The notes under the pieces were generated by a model, which ran no database searches, had not been told where the DNA came from, and worked only from the letters and a program-made list of their open reading frames with translations. From positions 620,001-684,000 of the forward strand of contig CAJZBQ010000062.1 in NCBI GenBank assembly GCA_914767885.1: a DNA stretch of 64,000 bases, given 5' to 3'. The DNA comes from Blepharisma stoltei. Taxonomy: Eukaryota; Ciliophora; Heterotrichea; Heterotrichida; Blepharismidae. Of the stretch, positions 59,952-64,000 are shown one piece after another. How positions within the stretch are numbered: the stretch's first letter is position 1; each line of letters starts with the position of its first letter. A program made the translations under genes and the position numbers.

Positions 59952-61567
59952 TTATTTACTATATGAATAATTTTCTTTATTCTCAAGCTCTACTTGGGAT
60001 TTTTTAATCATGCTAACGACTTTTTCTTTATATTCTTCAGCTTTCTTTATTATCTTCGAATGCTCTGTTTCTAAAATTTTTATTTCTTCTTGATATTTAG
60101 CTTTCTTCGAGCTAAATTGGTCTTTTAATGATGAGAGTTGGTCTCGCTTGTCAACTAATTCCTGCTCCAAATTTTCTTTTTCCTGCAAAAGATAAGTTTT
60201 CTCTGTTTGCTTTTCTTTTATTAAGTCTCCCAGCCTTAGTAAGCTAGCATCACTGGCGAGACTTTCGATATTATCAAAAGATGGCAAATCCATTTTTATC
60301 AAAGCAATAGACTCTTCAAGATCTTTGGCCTGCTTTTTCTGCACAGAAACTTGATTTTCAAGCTCGCCACATTTTTTCTTTACATCTTCACAATTTTCTA
60401 CAAGTAATTTTGCTTCTTTTACAATATTTATAACTTTTTCCATATATTTTATTTTTTCCATAACTTCTTCATCACAATTTCCTTCGTTTTCGCTTCTAAA
60501 TTTAGAGTATTCTTGATTTATCTCCGTATCAGAATTATAACTCCCCAACCTCCGGGAGTGAACAAGGGGGGTTAATAATTTTTTTTAAAAAAATTATATA
60601 TAAATTTCATAAAAAAAAAATATTTTTTTTTCGAAAATTTAAAAAAATCCTAATTCGCAAAAATTAGAAAGCAAATATTAATTTAATTTATAAAAAATTT
60701 ATGTTTTAAAAAGCAATTTATTTAAAATTAAACAGAATTAGCTCGAGATTTCTTATACTAATTATCATTTTTATATCAAAATTTTTTTCTATTAAAACAA
60801 TTTTTGTTCACTCACGGAGGGTGGATTTTTGGGCAAAAAATAGCGATTTTTCTAATGGTTTTGTTCACTCACGGAGGGGGGGGAGTAAGATAAAACATTG
60901 CTTCATTTAGCCCAGCCGCTTCCGCTTCTAAAACTTTAACTTCTTTTTCAATTTTTTTCCTCTCATTTTCAATTTTTTCTTTTTCTCTTCCCAACTGATC
61001 GATTTTCACTTTTTTCTGCTCTATTATCGGGAACTTTTCTTGGTTTTGTTTCTTGAGCATTTGTACTTCAGCATATTTTCTCTCGTATTCCTCTTTAGTT
61101 TTATTGCATTCTTCAGCAGCTACTCTCGATAGTGTTGTTTCAGGGTTTTGCACAAAAATAAGTTCTTGCTCTTCAATCATGAACCTAATAAAGTTTATAA
61201 AAGCTGATAAAAACCTTACTGTCCTTCTGGGGTCAGGGGTAGTTAAATCAGTTATTCTTAAGGGATCTGCTTTGCAGCCTATTTGTGATAAGACTCTTGT
61301 GAGATGCTTGTAGAGATTTAGATAGGAAATTGCGTTATCATGAAGTTCTACGCTCTTGTTTAGCTTTGGATTGCATGATTTTATGAGTAGAAAATCATCC
61401 CTTTGCTTGTGGAAGACTATTTGAAGCAGTTGAATGTAAATGATTTTGATTGCGTTTGGGCTTGGCCGAAGAATTTCTTCTAGAGATGAAATTGTGATGC
61501 CAAGGGAATCTTTTAGTTGTGTATATATATCTTCTGGAGCAAGATCTGGAAAAGAGTATCTTTCCAT
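59952..61567 (-). CDS. NUF2: NUF2 kinetochore protein, one MITE (421 aa)
   Basis: Subunit of the NDC80 complex that attaches kinetochores to microtubules. The N-terminal CH-like head opens MERYSFPDLAPEDIYTQLKDSLG, a recognisable Nuf2 start, and continues to about residue 150 (DPRRTVRFLSAFINFIRFM). The rest is coiled coil, as expected. Removing 60536-60885 gives 422 codons and ..NEAMFYL|NSDTEINQEYSKF... Using the inner TA of the TATA at 60536-60539 instead would shift the frame and stop after eight codons. A short C-terminus (ELENKENYSYSK) follows the coil. The length is close to the usual 440-480. Confidence 0.85.
60536..60885. mobile_element. BogoMITE-like MITE in NUF2 (350 bp)
   Basis: Left TATAACTCCCCAACCTCCGG, right ACGGAGGGGGGGGAGTAAG, standard core inside. 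The first terminal hairpin is mostly deleted. The outer TA of the left TATA must be the retained pointer to keep frame. Confidence 0.85.
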
Positions 61568-61809
61568 TAACGAAATTAAATTATGAATTTTGTATATGAA
61601 GAAATTGCAGTTAAGAAGCTTTTAGAGAAATTTCAGGGTTTTTAACTTTTACAATAAGAAATAAGAGGTTCTATGAGTTTTTTTAGTATTTTTTAAGCAG
61701 AAAATACAAAAATTAAATTTCCCTCCATTTCGTCCTATAGCCCCATTTTTCAAAAATATTTATCGAAGTTTACGCACTTTACATTTATAACTAAAATTAA
61801 GCTAGGTTA

Positions 61810-62058
61810 TTAAGATCGATAATAAATTGGAGGAGTATCCGCAGGAGATTCATTTAAACTTCTTCTATAGTACGACGGAGGATCTTTAGTCTCTTCTAAT
61901 AGTCTATAAGCATCTTGCGTTTCTTGCATATTTTTACTAATAATCTGATTCAGCAAGTCTTGAGAGTTGTAATGAGAAAGTAATTTCCTTTGAGATTGCA
62001 TTCTTGGCGGATCAATATTTTCATGAGGAATTATAGCACTTTCCCTTGAATAGCCCAA
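61810..62058 (-). CDS. Possible C-terminal extension or separate small ORF (up to 82 aa)
   Basis: A frame rich in Pro, Tyr, Arg and Ser (MQSQRKLLSHYNSQDLLNQI..) lies directly downstream of a short palindromic insert at the end of the coiled-coil gene. It looks protein-like, but neither TA-to-TA junction across the insert joins it in frame to the upstream gene. It may be the tail of that gene through a non-TA junction, or untranslated sequence. Confidence 0.3.
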   Translation of the reverse strand: MGYSRESAIIPHENIDPPRMQSQRKLLSHYNSQDLLNQIISKNMQETQDAYRLLEETKDPPSYYRRSLNESPADTPPIYYRS

Positions 62059-62105
62059 TAACGAGCTGGCTTCATCCCGCTATCGGGCTATTCAAGGGAA
62101 AGAGC
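62032..62105. other. Short palindromic IES-like insert (~74 bp)
   Basis: GCACTTTCCCTTGAATAGCCC and its complement CGGGCTATTCAAGGGAAAG form an almost perfect inverted repeat with a ~20-bp loop. TA lies at 62032/62034 and 62106. Removal of 74 bp leaves GCATAA at the junction, placing the stop of the upstream gene exactly on the retained TA. Confidence 0.6.
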
Positions 62106-63679
62106 TATGCATTTTCATTTGGAGTTTCAATGTCTTGAGCTTGAACCTCATTCACAATTTCAGGTTGGAAAATCGTTGATCTCTGACTCATAGGAGTTTT
62201 ATTTTGGAAAAAGTTTTTTTCTTGGATTTGTTCTAAATCTTTTATTTTTTGTTCGAGCTCTTCTCTTTGCTTTCTAATCATATTAAGCTCTTCTTTCTTT
62301 TCCTGCTTGACTTTCTTAATTTGCACAATCAGCTGCGCTTTTGTTTTTGATATTTCTGTTAATTCTTTTGTAGTTTTTACTCTTTGGTAGCTTTGATTTC
62401 CTTCATACTCTTTAGCTAGTTCTGCTTCAATTTCTTTTTTGTCCCTTTCTAGTTTTTTCCTCAAATTATTTTTTATTTCTTTTTCTCGTTTTTCCAGCAT
62501 TCCAGCTACTTGTTTAGCAACTTCTTTTTTTTGCTGAATTGTATACTTTTCTTGTGCTGCCTTAAGCTTTGCATTAAGCTCATGCCTTATTTGTTTTTGG
62601 CGATTTTTATAAAGATCAATCAGTTCGTTTCTGATTTCTTCTTTTACTCTACTTTCTACCTCTTCGTAAACTTGAGATTCCATTTGTAAAGTTAGCTCTT
62701 TTCTTATTTCTCTCTCAATCTGCAATTTGACTTCAGCATCAAGTGCAGTTTGCAGCTTGGATTCTTGTTCCTTTCGAAGAGCTTTTTTCATATCTTCTTT
62801 TATTTTTTCTTTTAGAGACTCATAGTCCCTTTGGGCTACCTTTTGAATGTAATTTTTTATCCTTTCTTCAGCTTCCTTTTTGATTATTTCTACTTTTCCT
62901 TTGATTTCTACATCAGCGTCTTGCTTTACCTTGCTTTCTACCTCAGCCAATTTTTCCTTTAACGATGGCTCAAGCTTGCTTCTTATCTCAGGCAGAATAA
63001 TACTTTGGATCTCTTCTTTCCATTCATTCTTTTCTATTACAAGCCTTTGTTGAAATTTCTCCTCCATTTCACGTCTCAGGTCAGTAAGAAAATCATTAGG
63101 GTCTTGGGTTTCTTTTTTGGCGGCTTCAACTCTTTGATTAAGCATGATTTCATACTCATTTCTCAATGACACTTCAATTTCTGCTTTAAGTCTCTGCGTT
63201 TCTACTGCTAGCCTTTCTTCATATTGCGACTGATAAATCTTTTCTAATTCTGAAGTGGAGCGCGGCCTTGCTTCTGAAAGCTGATTTATTTTGTCTTCAA
63301 GTTCCTCAGCTCTCTCTTGCCAATATTCGTTAAGTCTGTTTTGGACTTCTGAAATTTCTTGGTTCATCTTGTTTTCGTAGTCAAACCTCAGCTGTTTTCT
63401 TTGTTTATCAAATTCAACTTCGCACTCATCCCTGACAGCTCTTTCCATATCTTCTACTTCTTTTTGGTATTTTTCCTTAATGGCTTCTGAACATTTCTCA
63501 AGATCAATTGGGCCAACATCTTCTCCTTGGTTTTCTAAGCTTCTTCTAAATATGCTTGACACTTCACTACTGGAAAGGTTAAACATGCTTTCCTTGCTTG
63601 ACGCCTTGTGACCTATTCTTTTTAAACTTTCTATTTCTTCCATTCTCGCAATTTCAAATTGCTTTAATTCTTCAATACT
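62106..63679 (-). CDS. Long coiled-coil protein, 5' end outside the window
   Basis: About 520 residues of almost continuous charged helix (EEVESRVKEEIRNELIDLYKN; KKEVAKQVAGMLEKREKEI) with an acidic start and a TPNENA end. Coding continues upstream of the first Met (SIEELKQFEIARMEEIESL) to the edge of a MITE at 63680, so the true start is beyond the window. The pattern suits a centrosomal or basal-body scaffold, but coiled coil alone does not name a family. No in-frame TGA. Confidence 0.75.
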
Positions 63680-64000
63680 TACTCCCCCCCCCCCCCCCTC
63701 CGTGAGCGAACAAAACCATTAGAAAAATCGCCATTTTTTGACCAAAAACCCACCCTCCGTGAGTGAACAAAAATTTTTTTAATAGAAAAAATTTTAATGG
63801 AAAAAAATTTTGATATATAAGTGATAATTAGTATAATGAAATCTAGAGCTAATTCTGTTTAATTTTAAACAAATTGCGTTTTAAAACATAAATTTTGCAA
63901 ATTAAATTAATATTTGCTTCCCAATTTTTGCAAATTAGGATTTTTTTAAATTTCGAAAAAAATATTTTTTATAAAATTTATATATAAATTTTTTTTAAAA
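63680..64000. mobile_element. BogoMITE-like MITE, truncated by the window edge
   Basis: Left TTACTCCCC...CTCCGTGAGCGAACAAAA, with the interior matching the full copies in reverse orientation down to the gccattttttgacc variant. It runs through the end of the window in the ATATATAAATTTT tract. It interrupts the coiled-coil gene. Confidence 0.9.

Overview
The window reads as germline (micronuclear) DNA of a heterotrich ciliate, most likely Blepharisma or a close relative. Four lines of evidence point there. (1) In-frame TGA sits where conserved families need tryptophan, for example the Myb repeats of a CDC5L gene, the WD repeats of an EF-hand/WD40 gene and two P4-ATPases, while only TAA and TAG end genes. 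(2) Three spliceosomal introns of exactly 15 nt can be placed. (3) Protein genes are cut by inserts that lie between short TA-containing direct repeats, and removing the insert plus one repeat copy restores the frame. (4) The commonest insert is a MITE of up to 387 bp with CTCC...GGAG ends, which fits the MITE known as BogoMITE in the Blepharisma germline (recalled from the literature, not searched). Base composition is strongly AT-rich outside genes.

I place about 30 such inserts (internal eliminated sequences, IESs), roughly 13.6 kb or a fifth of the window. For eleven genes the total coding length after virtual removal is an exact multiple of three with no internal TAA or TAG, a strong internal check on the calls.

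Layout. 1-3000: four small charged or coiled-coil proteins. 3173-11562 (minus): one very large gene, a P4-type ATPase fused to two guanylyl-cyclase catalytic domains, broken by five inserts so that it looks like several unrelated genes. 11927-16488: an unknown protein, a C2H2 zinc-finger protein, NAD(P)H-hydrate dehydratase (NAXD) and a small coiled-coil protein. 17330-20827: CDC5L (splicing) and PTPA (PP2A activator). 21219-24181: a small membrane protein and a Cys-rich, internally duplicated surface-type protein. 24297-27641: an importin-beta family receptor. 28064-32905: an EF-hand/WD40 protein of ciliary type. 33153-36497: a stand-alone P4-ATPase flippase. 36537-38649: a 2.1 kb insert with long inverted repeats around a ~165-bp tandem array. 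38684-44487: aspartate aminotransferase, a TTLL tubulin polyglutamylase, an unknown protein, and CFAP410. 44488-47341: mostly non-coding, with two MITEs and a small N-myristoylation-type protein. 47342-59426: a CFAP47-like ciliary giant with five inserts, one of them a 2.6 kb relative of the 36.5-kb element. 59588-64000: a decayed ORF, NUF2 (kinetochore) and a large coiled-coil protein running off the right edge inside another MITE.

The main systems-level content is the interplay of genes and excisable DNA. Several insert classes coexist: MITEs and relatives, nested-palindrome elements built on CACGTG-like words, long-TIR satellite carriers, and inserts flanked by 12-15 bp direct repeats that look like retroposons. 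The gene set is rich in ciliary and signalling functions (polyglutamylase, CFAP410, CFAP47-like, WD40/EF-hand, cGMP synthesis).
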